Assembly: GCF_001517935.1 (NCBI RefSeq)
Contig: NZ_LOQF01000006.1
Coordinates: 1-64,000, forward strand
Direction of reading: 5' to 3'
DNA length: 64,000 nucleotides
From: Sneathia sanguinegens
GTDB taxonomy: Bacteria > Fusobacteriota > Fusobacteriia > Fusobacteriales > Leptotrichiaceae
Shown piece by piece: positions 23,179 through 31,269 of this stretch (the first letter of the stretch is position 1; each line of letters starts with the position of its first letter). Under the pieces are notes generated by a model. It worked only from the letters and a program-made list of their open reading frames with translations. It was not told where the DNA came from and searched no databases. The translations under genes were made by a program, and so were the position numbers.

Positions 23179-25995
23179 TTATCTTTTGACCATATTATTT
23201 AACAATATTTCTAATTTTTCATTTAATTCTTTAATTTGAGCAGATTGTTCTTCTAGTTTTTGCTTCATAGCATTTCTTTCTTTTTCAGATTGAATTAATT
23301 TTGCTTTTATTTCACTTGGTTTTTCAATTTCAAAGTCATGTTTTTCCCCAAGCATAACACCAATACCAGCACCTACTGCTAATGATCCCTTTGTATTAAC
23401 TGCTCCAGATAGTTTATACACTATTCTTCTATTATTATTTGTACCACTTATTCCAATAGCAAATGCACTTTGTCCTGCAAAATTACCCATCGCTGCTGTT
23501 ACCATATGATTATATTTTCCATAACTTGTTACTTGTGGCAAATTAGACATTGCTATTGCGTTTGCAACTCCACCTATAGCTAAATCTGCTTTTGAATTTG
23601 CTTTATTAATATCTGCTTTCATATTATTCATAGCTTCACCATTTTTAAACTTGTCTAAATAGTCCTTAACTTGACTATCAGTAACCAAAATATTTTTAGG
23701 CTTTTCTATATCTGCGCCATCTGATAATTTTTTAATTAAAGCTTCTTTTGATTTATCATCTAAATTAGAACCATCTAAATCCAATTTACCATTTAATTTT
23801 TCAAATAATTGGCTTCCATTTATGGCATCTGTTGAATCTTTTTCTATTTTTCCATTACCTATATTAGATAATACCATACTATTTTCTTCTGGTAACGCTT
23901 TAATAAATACATCTTTAGGATCTAAACCACCTGGTACTTCTGATCCATTCTTATCAATATATTTATTACCATTATATTTTGCATCTTTTAGCATTTCTTC
24001 AGTATAGAACTTATTATCTTTACCACGAATCAATCTAGAAGTAGAACTAACCTCTCCTTTTTTATAATATGCAAAAGTACTATCACCTTTACCACCTGCA
24101 CTTAGTGTAATAGAATGTCCATCTTCAAATTCTATTATTGTATTACCCAAAGCATCTTCAGTAGTTGATTTTATTTTGGCATCTTTACCTGGATCTCCTT
24201 TATCACCTTTAGGTCCTGCTTCTCCTTTTTCACCAGGTTGTCCTTGTGGTCCTGCTGGTCCTGTTTCTCCTTTTTGTCCTTGTGGTCCTGTTGGTCCTAC
24301 TGGTCCTTGTGGACCTTGTTGACCTGTATCACCTTTAGGTCCTGGTTCTCCTTTTTCACCAGGTTGTCCTTGTGGTCCTGTTGGTCCTTGATCACCTTTT
24401 GGTCCTACAGGTCCTGGTTCCCCTTTTGCACCAGGTTGTCCTTGTGGTCCTGTTTCTCCTTTTTTACCAGGTTCTCCTTGTGGTCCTTGTGGCCCTGTTG
24501 GTCCTTTATCACCTTTTGGTCCTACAGGTCCTGGTTCCCCTTTTGCACCAGGTTGTCCTTGTGGTCCTGTTGGTCCTGCAGGTCCTGTTTCTCCTTTTTT
24601 ACCAGGTTCTCCTTGAGGTCCTTGTTGACCTGGATCTCCTTTATCACCTTTTGGTCCTACAGGTCCTGTTTCTCCTTTTTCACCAGGTTGTCCTTGAGGT
24701 CCTTGTGGTCCTGTTGGTCCTGCAGGTCCTGGTTCTCCTTTTTTACCAGGTTCTCCTTGTGGTCCTTGTGGCCCTGTTGGTCCTTGATCACCTTTTGGTC
24801 CTACAGGTCCTGGTTCCCCTTTTGCACCAGGTTGTCCTTGAGGTCCTTGTGGTCCTGCAGGTCCTGCTTCTCCTTTTTCTCCTCTGTCTCCTTTAGCTCC
24901 CTTATTAATTGTCACTTCATTTCCATCACTAAATTTTATTATTGTATTTTTATTTTCATCTTCCTTAGTACTTATTATTTTTACAGATTTACCATCTACT
25001 CCATCTTTTCCTTTTTCTCCTCGTTCACCTTTAGCTCCTTGTTTTCCTTCTAGTCCTCTTTCTCCTTTATCTCCTTTAGGTCCTTTTAATGAAGCTAAAA
25101 ATTCTTTTTTAGTTTCTTCGTTATCAGGTTTATTCTTATTTTCTGTCAAATTCTTCCAAATATAGTAAGGTGATGCCTTCTTTAATTGTGCTACATTTAC
25201 TGCATCTGTATCATCTGTACCTTCTTTAACAAATTTTATTTGTCTTTCATGTTTTTCAGAACCAATTGATACTGCATTTGTTATTGGTGTACTACTATCT
25301 CCGAATACTATTGCATTATTAACTCCATTTATTGTTATATTACTACCTAAAACAATATTTTTTTCTACATTATTATCTTCTGTACCTATCTTATTATTTA
25401 CACCAAATGATATATTTTCATTTCCATATACCTTATTTTTATTACCATGCACTTGATTTGAATCACCATATACTTCATTTTCATTACCTATTGAGTAAGT
25501 TCCATCTCCTTTTGAAAATGACTTATCTCCTATTGTAAAGGTATTGTCTCCTAATGTTGTTGTTTCGTTCCCTATAGTGTAGCTATTATTACCACCTTTT
25601 GGAACTGTACCTAATAGTTCATTTTCTTTCTTTGTTATTTCTAATTCCTTTTCAGAAATTTTAATTCTTAATTTTGCTTGTTCTTCTGTATCACTTGAAT
25701 TTCTTAATTTATCTTCTAGTACTTTTTTTTCATCATTTAATTTTTTTAATTCTTTAAGAATATCCTTTATTTGTTGTGCATTATCTTTATCTTTACTTCC
25801 AACTATTGAATTATCACCTAGTACATATCCATTTTTTGCAAAACTATTTTCACCTATTGCATTTCTTTTGATAATATAGTCCCCTTGTGCGGACATTGAA
25901 AAACTTCCAGTAATCATAAATAAAATTATGAGTGCTTTGTTTATTGAAATTTTTTTCTTTAAATTCGTCTTAATACATTTTTCTAATTTTTTCAT
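23179..25995 (-). CDS. Trimeric autotransporter with collagen-like shaft
   Basis: About 938 residues. Extended signal peptide ([21 protein letters not shown]), short coiled coil (about 75-130), YadA-like head repeats ([22 protein letters not shown], about 140-235), neck motif [11 protein letters not shown], a YYIW-FLASLKG module, then 11 G-X-Y triplets (from about 304), a 27-residue spacer, and 80 uninterrupted G-X-Y triplets (about 365-604). A diverged copy of the spacer ([18 protein letters not shown]), stalk with DAINGSQLF, the YadA anchor and a roughly 50-residue coiled-coil tail follow. Since the anchor trimerises, a collagen triple helix is structurally consistent. I chose the ATG at 25993-25995 (GGAGG five bases before) over the in-frame TTG at 26007, which overlaps that site. 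Confidence 0.95.
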   Translation of the reverse strand: MKKLEKCIKTNLKKKISINKALIILFMITGSFSMSAQGDYIIKRNAIGENSFAKNGYVLGDNSIVGSKDKDNAQQIKDILKELKKLNDEKKVLEDKLRNSSDTEEQAKLRIKISEKELEITKKENELLGTVPKGGNNSYTIGNETTTLGDNTFTIGDKSFSKGDGTYSIGNENEVYGDSNQVHGNKNKVYGNENISFGVNNKIGTEDNNVEKNIVLGSNITINGVNNAIVFGDSSTPITNAVSIGSEKHERQIKFVKEGTDDTDAVNVAQLKKASPYYIWKNLTENKNKPDNEETKKEFLASLKGPKGDKGERGLEGKQGAKGERGEKGKDGVDGKSVKIISTKEDENKNTIIKFSDGNEVTINKGAKGDRGEKGEAGPAGPQGPQGQPGAKGEPGPVGPKGDQGPTGPQGPQGEPGKKGEPGPAGPTGPQGPQGQPGEKGETGPVGPKGDKGDPGQQGPQGEPGKKGETGPAGPTGPQGQPGAKGEPGPVGPKGDKGPTGPQGPQGEPGKKGETGPQGQPGAKGEPGPVGPKGDQGPTGPQGQPGEKGEPGPKGDTGQQGPQGPVGPTGPQGQKGETGPAGPQGQPGEKGEAGPKGDKGDPGKDAKIKSTTEDALGNTIIEFEDGHSITLSAGGKGDSTFAYYKKGEVSSTSRLIRGKDNKFYTEEMLKDAKYNGNKYIDKNGSEVPGGLDPKDVFIKALPEENSMVLSNIGNGKIEKDSTDAINGSQLFEKLNGKLDLDGSNLDDKSKEALIKKLSDGADIEKPKNILVTDSQVKDYLDKFKNGEAMNNMKADINKANSKADLAIGGVANAIAMSNLPQVTSYGKYNHMVTAAMGNFAGQSAFAIGISGTNNNRRIVYKLSGAVNTKGSLAVGAGIGVMLGEKHDFEIEKPSEIKAKLIQSEKERNAMKQKLEEQSAQIKELNEKLEILLNNMVKR
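24183..24901 (-). repeat. Collagen-encoding repeat tract
   Basis: DNA encoding 80 consecutive G-X-Y triplets, visibly richer in G+C than its surroundings because of Gly and Pro codons. Long near-identical segments recur: 24391-24452 matches 24508-24569 over about 62 bases, and about 54 bases recur from 24787. Units are built from [19 protein letters not shown]-type and [11 protein letters not shown]-type blocks. Copy number could change in frame by recombination or slippage, altering shaft length. Confidence 0.9.
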
Positions 25996-26028
25996 TTTTT
26001 CCTCCAAATTATATAGTTTTATTTCTAT

Positions 26029-26060
26029 CTTATACTACCCCCCACCGCATATTTTGTCAA
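26029..26060 (-). promoter_or_regulatory. Collagen-adhesin promoter with G6 run in the spacer
   Basis: Minus strand: TTGACA (26055-26060), AAATATGCGGT, six G (26038-26043), then TAGTATAAG. TAGTAT is exactly 17 bases from the -35. The first 14 bases match the other adhesin's promoter. Confidence 0.75.
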
Positions 26061-26264
26061 TGTTTTTTTTCATAATTTTAAATTTTTTTTAATTTTTTGG
26101 TGCAGAAAAAAATATATATGACTTTTTTTGATTATTTGATTAAAATTTTTTTACACTTATTAATATACAGTTTATACTACATCGTAATAAATTTATTTAC
26201 AATTTGTCATGTTTAGTTTGTGATTATTGTAAAAAATTAAAAATTCTTTATTTTTTAATAAAAA
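26061..26264. other. Non-coding AT-rich spacer upstream of the adhesin promoter
   Basis: About 200 bases of extreme A/T with runs of T and A. No gene, no repeat with matches elsewhere in the window. It may act as an upstream AT-rich element for the adhesin promoter, but I see no specific site. Confidence 0.4.
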
Positions 26265-26285
26265 AATAGAGAACTCGTCTCTATT
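26265..26285 (-). terminator. Terminator of the LCP-HAD unit
   Basis: AATAGAGA / TCTCTATT stem with a five-base loop followed on the minus strand by seven T; it begins just past the HAD gene stop. Confidence 0.85.
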
Positions 26286-26289
26286 TCTT

Positions 26290-27090
26290 TTATATAATAA
26301 ATTTATCTATTACATCCTTTAAAATATGTTCATCATTCGTAACCGAAGTATAAGTACAAAGCTTCTTTATATCTTCATTTGCATTAGCAGCCGCAACTGA
26401 TAAGCCTGATATTTCTAACATCTCTTTATCGTTATATGAATCACCACAAGTTATTAAATATTTTAGGTCTATATTCAACTTTTCACATAACTTTTTAATA
26501 GCTGTTCCTTTATTTACATTAATATCGCAAATTTCCAAAAAATGTGGATCGGATATTGACATAAAATACTTATCTTTTCTTTCTTTTTTTAATTTTTCCA
26601 AACATTCTCGTATTTTTACTGGTTCTGCAACAAACATACACTTTATTGTCTTTGTATAATCTAATTCATCTAAAGATTGTATAACCTTTATTGGAAAATT
26701 TGTATATCTTGCTTCTATTCTAGCAAATTCATCATCATATTTTGCTAAAATAGTTCCACCATTATATGTTAAAACATTTACACCATATTCTTCTGCTTTT
26801 TCAAATAAATATCTAATATCATTTTCTTTTAAGCCTAATGAAAACACTGTTTCTCTAGTTTTACAATCTATAATTTGACCACCATTAAAACCAATTAAAT
26901 AGCTTTCATATTCAGCTAATTTTAATTCTTTTTCAAATATTTTCATAGCTGCAATAGGTCTTCCACTTGCAAGTACAATTTTGCACCCTTTTTCTTGAGC
27001 CTTTATTATTGCCTCCCTATTTTCATTAGATATCAAATTTCTACTATTAAGTAGAGTCCCATCCATATCTGTAGCTATTATTTTATACAT
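26290..27090 (-). CDS. Cof-type HAD-IIB phosphatase
   Basis: Haloacid dehalogenase superfamily hydrolase of the Cof subfamily, which dephosphorylates sugar phosphates, pyridoxal phosphate and similar small metabolites in the cytoplasm. Motif I DMDGTLL (nucleophile Asp near residue 8), motif II LASGRP near 40, a C2B cap (about 85-185), and the late motifs KGTAIKKL and CGDSYNDKEML with the metal-binding Asp pair are all present in the 266-residue chain. The ATG at 27088-27090 follows GGAGG five bases upstream; an ATG four codons earlier overlaps the site and is rejected. It follows the LCP gene on one transcript. The substrate cannot be predicted. Confidence 0.93.
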   Translation of the reverse strand: MYKIIATDMDGTLLNSRNLISNENREAIIKAQEKGCKIVLASGRPIAAMKIFEKELKLAEYESYLIGFNGGQIIDCKTRETVFSLGLKENDIRYLFEKAEEYGVNVLTYNGGTILAKYDDEFARIEARYTNFPIKVIQSLDELDYTKTIKCMFVAEPVKIRECLEKLKKERKDKYFMSISDPHFLEICDINVNKGTAIKKLCEKLNIDLKYLITCGDSYNDKEMLEISGLSVAAANANEDIKKLCTYTSVTNDEHILKDVIDKFII

Positions 27091-27101
27091 TAAAACCTCC
27101 A

Positions 27102-27869
27102 TTAAAAATATATTTTAAAATTATCCCGTATTTCTTGTATGCTTTCTTCACTTGGAACGAAGTAATAGATTCCATTTTTTCTCATTGAACTTCCCTTAAC
27201 TTCATATTGCTTTATATTTATTAAACCTAACAAAGAAGGAATTATTTTTAGTGGATTATATGACAAATTCATATGTGTTTTTGAATAAGCTAATATTTCT
27301 GGAACTTTTTTAATTCCACTAGGACTAACCATCTTATATATTATGCTTTTCATAAGTTGTCTTTGTCTTTCTCCTCTTTTAAAATCACTATCTGTTTTTC
27401 TATGTCTTGCATATGCCAAGGCTTGTTCACCTTTAACAGTATATTTTTGACCTTTTATAAATTTAAAGCCATCTTGAACAAAGGTATGATTAGAGACTAT
27501 ATCTACTCCATCTAGAATATTTGTAATATTTACAATGTCTTCAAACTTGAATATTACATTGTAGTTAATCTTTGTATTCAAAAATGTTTCAATTGTTTCC
27601 ATACTTTCATCAGTACCACCTATAGCAAAGGCATGTGTTATTTTATCATACTTATCTTTACCATATATTTCAACATATGAATCTCTAGGTATAGATACCA
27701 TCTTTATAGTTCCCATATATGGCATAACCTTAACCAAAATTATACCATCTGTTCTTGACCCCTTCAAATTTTCACTTCTTGTGTCACTACCTAGTATTAA
27801 AATATTGTATGGTAAAAGTGCCCAACCTAAACAAAGTACTAATATTAACAATAATATCTTCTTTTTCAA
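27102..27869 (-). CDS. LytR-CpsA-Psr (LCP) family protein
   Basis: LCP proteins are membrane-anchored, extracytoplasmic enzymes that transfer polyprenyl-linked glycopolymers onto peptidoglycan. Residues 1-22 form the signal anchor. The catalytic core shows LILGSDTR (near 26), RTDGIILVKV, MVSIPRDSYVEI with the conserved Arg-Asp, KITHAFAIGG, and the later ALAYARHRKTDSDFKRGERQRQL motif with several conserved Arg. At 255 residues it is the minimal LCP length. The start is TTG (27867-27869) with GAGGTG eight bases before it. In a bacterium with an outer membrane its acceptor polymer is uncertain; no capsule or wall-polymer gene is adjacent. Confidence 0.93.
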   Translation of the reverse strand: MKKKILLLILVLCLGWALLPYNILILGSDTRSENLKGSRTDGIILVKVMPYMGTIKMVSIPRDSYVEIYGKDKYDKITHAFAIGGTDESMETIETFLNTKINYNVIFKFEDIVNITNILDGVDIVSNHTFVQDGFKFIKGQKYTVKGEQALAYARHRKTDSDFKRGERQRQLMKSIIYKMVSPSGIKKVPEILAYSKTHMNLSYNPLKIIPSLLGLINIKQYEVKGSSMRKNGIYYFVPSEESIQEIRDNFKIYF

Positions 27870-27928
27870 AAATGCCCACCTCGATTTGATATATTATTTA
27901 TTTTACAACTTATAGAATATTTTTTCAA

Positions 27929-27956
27929 GCAAAAAGGAAGCTTTCACTTCCCTTGC
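27929..27956 (-). terminator. Terminator of the sugar ABC operon
   Basis: Minus-strand GGAAG-TGAAAG-CTTCC followed by five T, with outer GCAA/TTGC pairing. It begins just after the stop at 27962. Confidence 0.85.
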
Positions 27957-27961
27957 ATTAT

Positions 27962-28774
27962 TTATTTTACTGAACCTTGTGTAACTCCTTTAATAATATG
28001 CTTTTGTGCAATGATATAGAAAACTATAACTGGTATTATCGCCAAAGTTAAACCTGCCAAGGCTAAATGCCATTGCTTTGTATATTCTCCAAAAAAGAAA
28101 AACATTCTAAGTGGTATAGTTTGTTTCCCATCTTGATTTACTACAAGTGATGGTAATAAATAGTCATTCCATATCCAAATAGTATTCAAAATCGCAACTG
28201 TTACTGTTATTGGTTTAAGTATTGGAAATATTACATACCAAAATACTTGAAATCTATTACAACCGTCTATAATAGCAGCCTCATCTAAAGATTGTGGTAA
28301 AGCACTAATACTTCCATGATATAGAAAGATAGATAGGCTTGAACCAAATCCTAGATACATAAATATTAAACCAACTCTATTTAACATATGTGCCTTACCA
28401 AAAATTGAAATTAATGGTATCATAACTGCTTGAAACGGTATAAGCATAGCAGAAACAAATATAAAGAATATTATTTTACTTACCTTTGATTTTACCCTTG
28501 CCAAGGCATAAGCTGCCATTGATGAAAAGACAATAATAACTACTATACTAAATACTGTAATTAAAATTGAATTAAAGAAAGTTTTTAAAAATCTCAAATT
28601 ATTCGCTGCTTGGATATAGTTTGTAAAATTTAAACTTTTTGGCATATTTATTGGAGAAACAAATATTTCTTTCTTAGTCTTAAATGAATTAACTATCATC
28701 AAATAAAATGGTACCAACCATAGCAAACAAAGCATGCTTCCTATAAGAGATAAAACTATTTTACCTTTTTTCAT
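27962..28774 (-). CDS. Carbohydrate ABC transporter permease (MalG-type)
   Basis: CUT1-family inner-membrane permease, second of the pair. Six membrane helices across 270 residues. The cytoplasmic EAA loop reads EAAIIDGCNRFQVFWYVIFPILKP (about residues 170-193), where the ATPase docks. The N-terminus (WLVPFYLMIVNSFKTKKEIF) and PKSLNFTNY region are typical of MalG/LacG proteins. Its ATG overlaps the stop of the other permease by one base (TAATG), with GGGAGG ahead, so expression is coupled. The operon lacks an ATPase gene; a shared MsmK/MalK-type ATPase elsewhere must energise it. The sugar is not predictable from the permease. Confidence 0.95.
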   Translation of the reverse strand: MKKGKIVLSLIGSMLCLLWLVPFYLMIVNSFKTKKEIFVSPINMPKSLNFTNYIQAANNLRFLKTFFNSILITVFSIVVIIVFSSMAAYALARVKSKVSKIIFFIFVSAMLIPFQAVMIPLISIFGKAHMLNRVGLIFMYLGFGSSLSIFLYHGSISALPQSLDEAAIIDGCNRFQVFWYVIFPILKPITVTVAILNTIWIWNDYLLPSLVVNQDGKQTIPLRMFFFFGEYTKQWHLALAGLTLAIIPVIVFYIIAQKHIIKGVTQGSVK

Positions 28775-29646
28775 TATAGCTCAACCTCCCTTTTCTTATT
28801 ATAATAAACTTGTATCAAAGAAATTGTAGCAACAACTATGAAGAATAAAATAGCCTTACTTTGTGCATAAGCCATCTTATTATCAGAAAATGCTGTATTA
28901 TATATATTCATAGCTATCATTTGTGTTGATTTAAATGGTGCTCCACCTGTTAGTGATAAATTTTGATCATATAATTTAAATGAATTTGACAAAGTCAAAA
29001 ACATACTAACAGTAAAAGCAGGTGCAACTAATGGAAATATTATATTCCACAAAATTTGAAATGGATTAGCTCCATCAATTTTAGCTGCTTCAATTAATTC
29101 TTGTGGGACTCCTTCCAAATAGGCTATATATATTATCATAATATAACCTGACATTTGCCAAGTAGTTAGTATAATTAATCCCCAAAATCCTGTATTAGTA
29201 GTAGAAAGCCAACCTTTTAATGCTTCAAAGCCTATTGCTTCACCTATAGCATTAAAACTTTCTAAAAATACGAATTGCCATATAAATCCTAAGATTAAAC
29301 CACCTATTAAATTAGGCATAAAAAATATAGTCCTAAATAGTGTTTTTCCTTTTATTTCTTGAGTAACTAATAAGGCTAATGTTAAACCTGTTATATTAAT
29401 TATTATAACTGAAGCTATAACAAATTTAACTGTAAAAAATATAGAATTTCTAAAATCAATATCCGATAATATTTTTACATAATTTGAAAATCCTTTGAAT
29501 ACTGGTGTTCCTATTCCATTCCAATTTGTAAATGAGTAATATATTCCATAAAATAGTGGCACTACTATAACAAATAAAAATGCTAAAAGAATAGGAGACA
29601 AAAATAACCAAAAAAACAAATCTTTAACCTTTTTTGACTTTCTCAT
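28774..29646 (-). CDS. Carbohydrate ABC transporter permease (MalF-type)
   Basis: First permease of the CUT1 system, 290 residues with six helices and no large periplasmic insert, like MsmF or UgpA. It shows the N-terminal FLSPILLAFLFVIVVPLFYGIYYSFTNW signature and an EAA loop EAAKIDGANPFQILWNIIFPLVAP (about 205-228). It pairs with the downstream permease to form the channel. An AGGAGG site lies before the ATG, 19 bases after the binding-protein stop. Confidence 0.95.
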   Translation of the reverse strand: MRKSKKVKDLFFWLFLSPILLAFLFVIVVPLFYGIYYSFTNWNGIGTPVFKGFSNYVKILSDIDFRNSIFFTVKFVIASVIIINITGLTLALLVTQEIKGKTLFRTIFFMPNLIGGLILGFIWQFVFLESFNAIGEAIGFEALKGWLSTTNTGFWGLIILTTWQMSGYIMIIYIAYLEGVPQELIEAAKIDGANPFQILWNIIFPLVAPAFTVSMFLTLSNSFKLYDQNLSLTGGAPFKSTQMIAMNIYNTAFSDNKMAYAQSKAILFFIVVATISLIQVYYNKKREVEL

Positions 29647-29665
29647 TTTTACCTCCTAAATTCTA

Positions 29666-30937
29666 TTATCTATCTTTTTGCCACGCATCTTTTGTAGTCT
29701 TTATTAAATCATCCCAACTTGTTTGATTACTTAAGTATTTTTGTATTTCAGCACCTAGTACATTCATACCCCATCCTGATGGATATCCCATAAATACCCA
29801 ATTAATAGTATTTCCTTCTGTTGAATATTTATAAATATCTTTTGCTAGAGGATCTGTAATCTTTGCCGCATCATAACCAGTATAAGCTGGTATAAATTTA
29901 AATTGATTCAATACATAATCTTTACCTTTTTCAGATGTATATAGCCAGTCTAAAAATTCTACAGCAGCTTTCTTAGTTGCTTCATCCTTATCTTTGTTAA
30001 TAGCCCAATACATTGGTACTCCTACTGGTAATTTTCCTTCTTCAACACCTTCAACAGGTATAGGTATCAAACCAATATTCTTTGCTAATTCAGGATCTAT
30101 TTGTTCAATTGAACCTAATGCCCAGTTACCTTGTTGTATCATAGCAACTTTACCTGTAGAGAATAATTTTTCAACTTGTTGTGAATAATCCAAACTTACA
30201 GTTGGTTGAACTGAATTTTTACTTTGTAAATCTACTATATCTTTAAATTGTTTAGCATATTTAAATTCTACTGTTTTAGCTTCGAATGTTTTCTTAATAT
30301 CTCCATTAAATTCTGGTGATAAGAATACATTTGATAAATGTAAACCTGTAACCCAAGTTTCTTTAGCAGGGAAAGCAAATACTGCTTGTAAACCTAATTC
30401 AGCTTTCTTTTGGTTTAAAGTATCAACTGCTTCTACTAATTTTGCATAAGTTTTAATTTCTTCTGGATTAATACCTGCTTTTTCAAAAATAGCCTTGTTA
30501 TATATAAATCCATAACCTTCTTGATTATAAGGTAATCCATAAACTTTTCCGTCAACTGTAACTCCGTCTAAAGTTTTAGGTAAAGCTTTTTTAGAAATTT
30601 CTGTATTAGTCAAATCTTCTAATTTAGCTTGATAATCACTAACATCTTGTGGTCCACCAACATTAAATATAGCTGGTTCATTACCTGATGAAAATCTTGT
30701 CTTTAAAGCTGCTCCATAATCGTCTCCACCACCAACAGTTGTAACATTAATTTGTACATTTGGATGTTCTTTCATATATTCCTGAGCCACTTCGGTAAAT
30801 TTGTCTTTAAATTCTACCTTGAATTGAAATATATCAATAGAGACTTTTTTATCAGAAGTTGCTTCCTTATTACCACAGCTAATAAATAAAGTCATAAAAA
30901 TTGATATTAGTAAAGATAAATTTAAAAATTTTTTCAT
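29666..30937 (-). CDS. Sugar-binding lipoprotein of an ABC transporter
   Basis: Extracytoplasmic solute-binding protein, family 1. Lipoprotein signal with lipobox LFISC (Cys near residue 21), then a linker GNKEATSDKK and the two-lobed fold: early IDIFQFKVEFKDKFTEVAQEY, the central GKVYGLPYNQEGYGFIYNKAIFEKAGI hinge and substrate region, and later GKVAMIQQGNWALGSIEQ. At 423 residues it matches maltose-, raffinose- or glycerol-3-phosphate-type binders; the ligand is unclear. First gene of the transporter operon, with AAGGAGG before the ATG and a LacI-type operator just downstream of the promoter. As lipidation precedes Sec-exported anchoring, it should face the periplasm. Confidence 0.95.
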   Translation of the reverse strand: MKKFLNLSLLISIFMTLFISCGNKEATSDKKVSIDIFQFKVEFKDKFTEVAQEYMKEHPNVQINVTTVGGGDDYGAALKTRFSSGNEPAIFNVGGPQDVSDYQAKLEDLTNTEISKKALPKTLDGVTVDGKVYGLPYNQEGYGFIYNKAIFEKAGINPEEIKTYAKLVEAVDTLNQKKAELGLQAVFAFPAKETWVTGLHLSNVFLSPEFNGDIKKTFEAKTVEFKYAKQFKDIVDLQSKNSVQPTVSLDYSQQVEKLFSTGKVAMIQQGNWALGSIEQIDPELAKNIGLIPIPVEGVEEGKLPVGVPMYWAINKDKDEATKKAAVEFLDWLYTSEKGKDYVLNQFKFIPAYTGYDAAKITDPLAKDIYKYSTEGNTINWVFMGYPSGWGMNVLGAEIQKYLSNQTSWDDLIKTTKDAWQKDR

Positions 30938-30961
30938 AGTTTATCTTCCTCCTTGATTATT

Positions 30962-31014
30962 TGCAATCGCTTGCATTGACTAATAAATTATACTTTGAAT
31001 TTAATAGTTGTCAA
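30962..31014 (-). promoter_or_regulatory. Promoter and LacI/CcpA-type operator of the sugar operon
   Basis: Minus-strand TTGACA (31009-31014), 16 bases, TATAAT (30987-30992), both perfect. Just downstream of the predicted start sits TGCAATCGCTTGCA (30962-30975), a near-palindrome with the central CG typical of LacI-family operators and close to the catabolite-response-element consensus. A bound repressor would block promoter clearance. No LacI-family gene lies in the window. Confidence 0.85.
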
Positions 31015-31026
31015 GGGGACTACTAA

Positions 31027-31269
31027 TTATTTTAATATTTTTCCTTTTTTATCTATAATAACTTTAAATTCTCCATACTTTGTTGGATTAAAAAAAATCC
31101 ATTTCCCATTTTGTATATAAAAACCTACATTTTTATCCTCTATTCTTTGTCCATATTTCTCTAATAAATATTTTTTATTTATTTCATAAGCTTGAGATCT
31201 AGTAATATATTTTACATTTGAACAAGCTATTAATAATAATAGAGAAAAAATAAAAGCTATTTTTGGCAT
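31027..31269 (-). CDS. Small lipoprotein of unknown function
   Basis: An 80-residue protein with a lipoprotein signal: hydrophobic FIFSLLLLIA and lipobox Cys at residue 16. The mature part (about 64 residues) contains a helix-like SQAYEINKKYLLEKYGQR, then beta-like NGKWIFFNPTKYGEFKVIIDKKGKIL. This helix-plus-sheet order resembles small NTF2- or PepSY-like modules but the similarity is too weak to name. It starts inside the end of nrnA (13-base overlap), so it is translationally coupled and likely last in that operon. Confidence 0.72.
   Translation of the reverse strand: MPKIAFIFSLLLLIACSNVKYITRSQAYEINKKYLLEKYGQRIEDKNVGFYIQNGKWIFFNPTKYGEFKVIIDKKGKILK

Noticed and set aside
24183-24901. Regular repeats that could be mistaken for a CRISPR array
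   Set aside because: No constant repeat with unrelated spacers; the period is codon-based and it lies inside a long coding frame. No cas gene is present.
24238-25053. Long plus-strand open frames rich in Ser, Trp, Leu and Cys opposite the collagen tract
   Set aside because: They are the antisense of the regular G-X-Y codon pattern; no ribosome site, and composition is that of a repeat shadow. The minus-strand frame has full adhesin domains.
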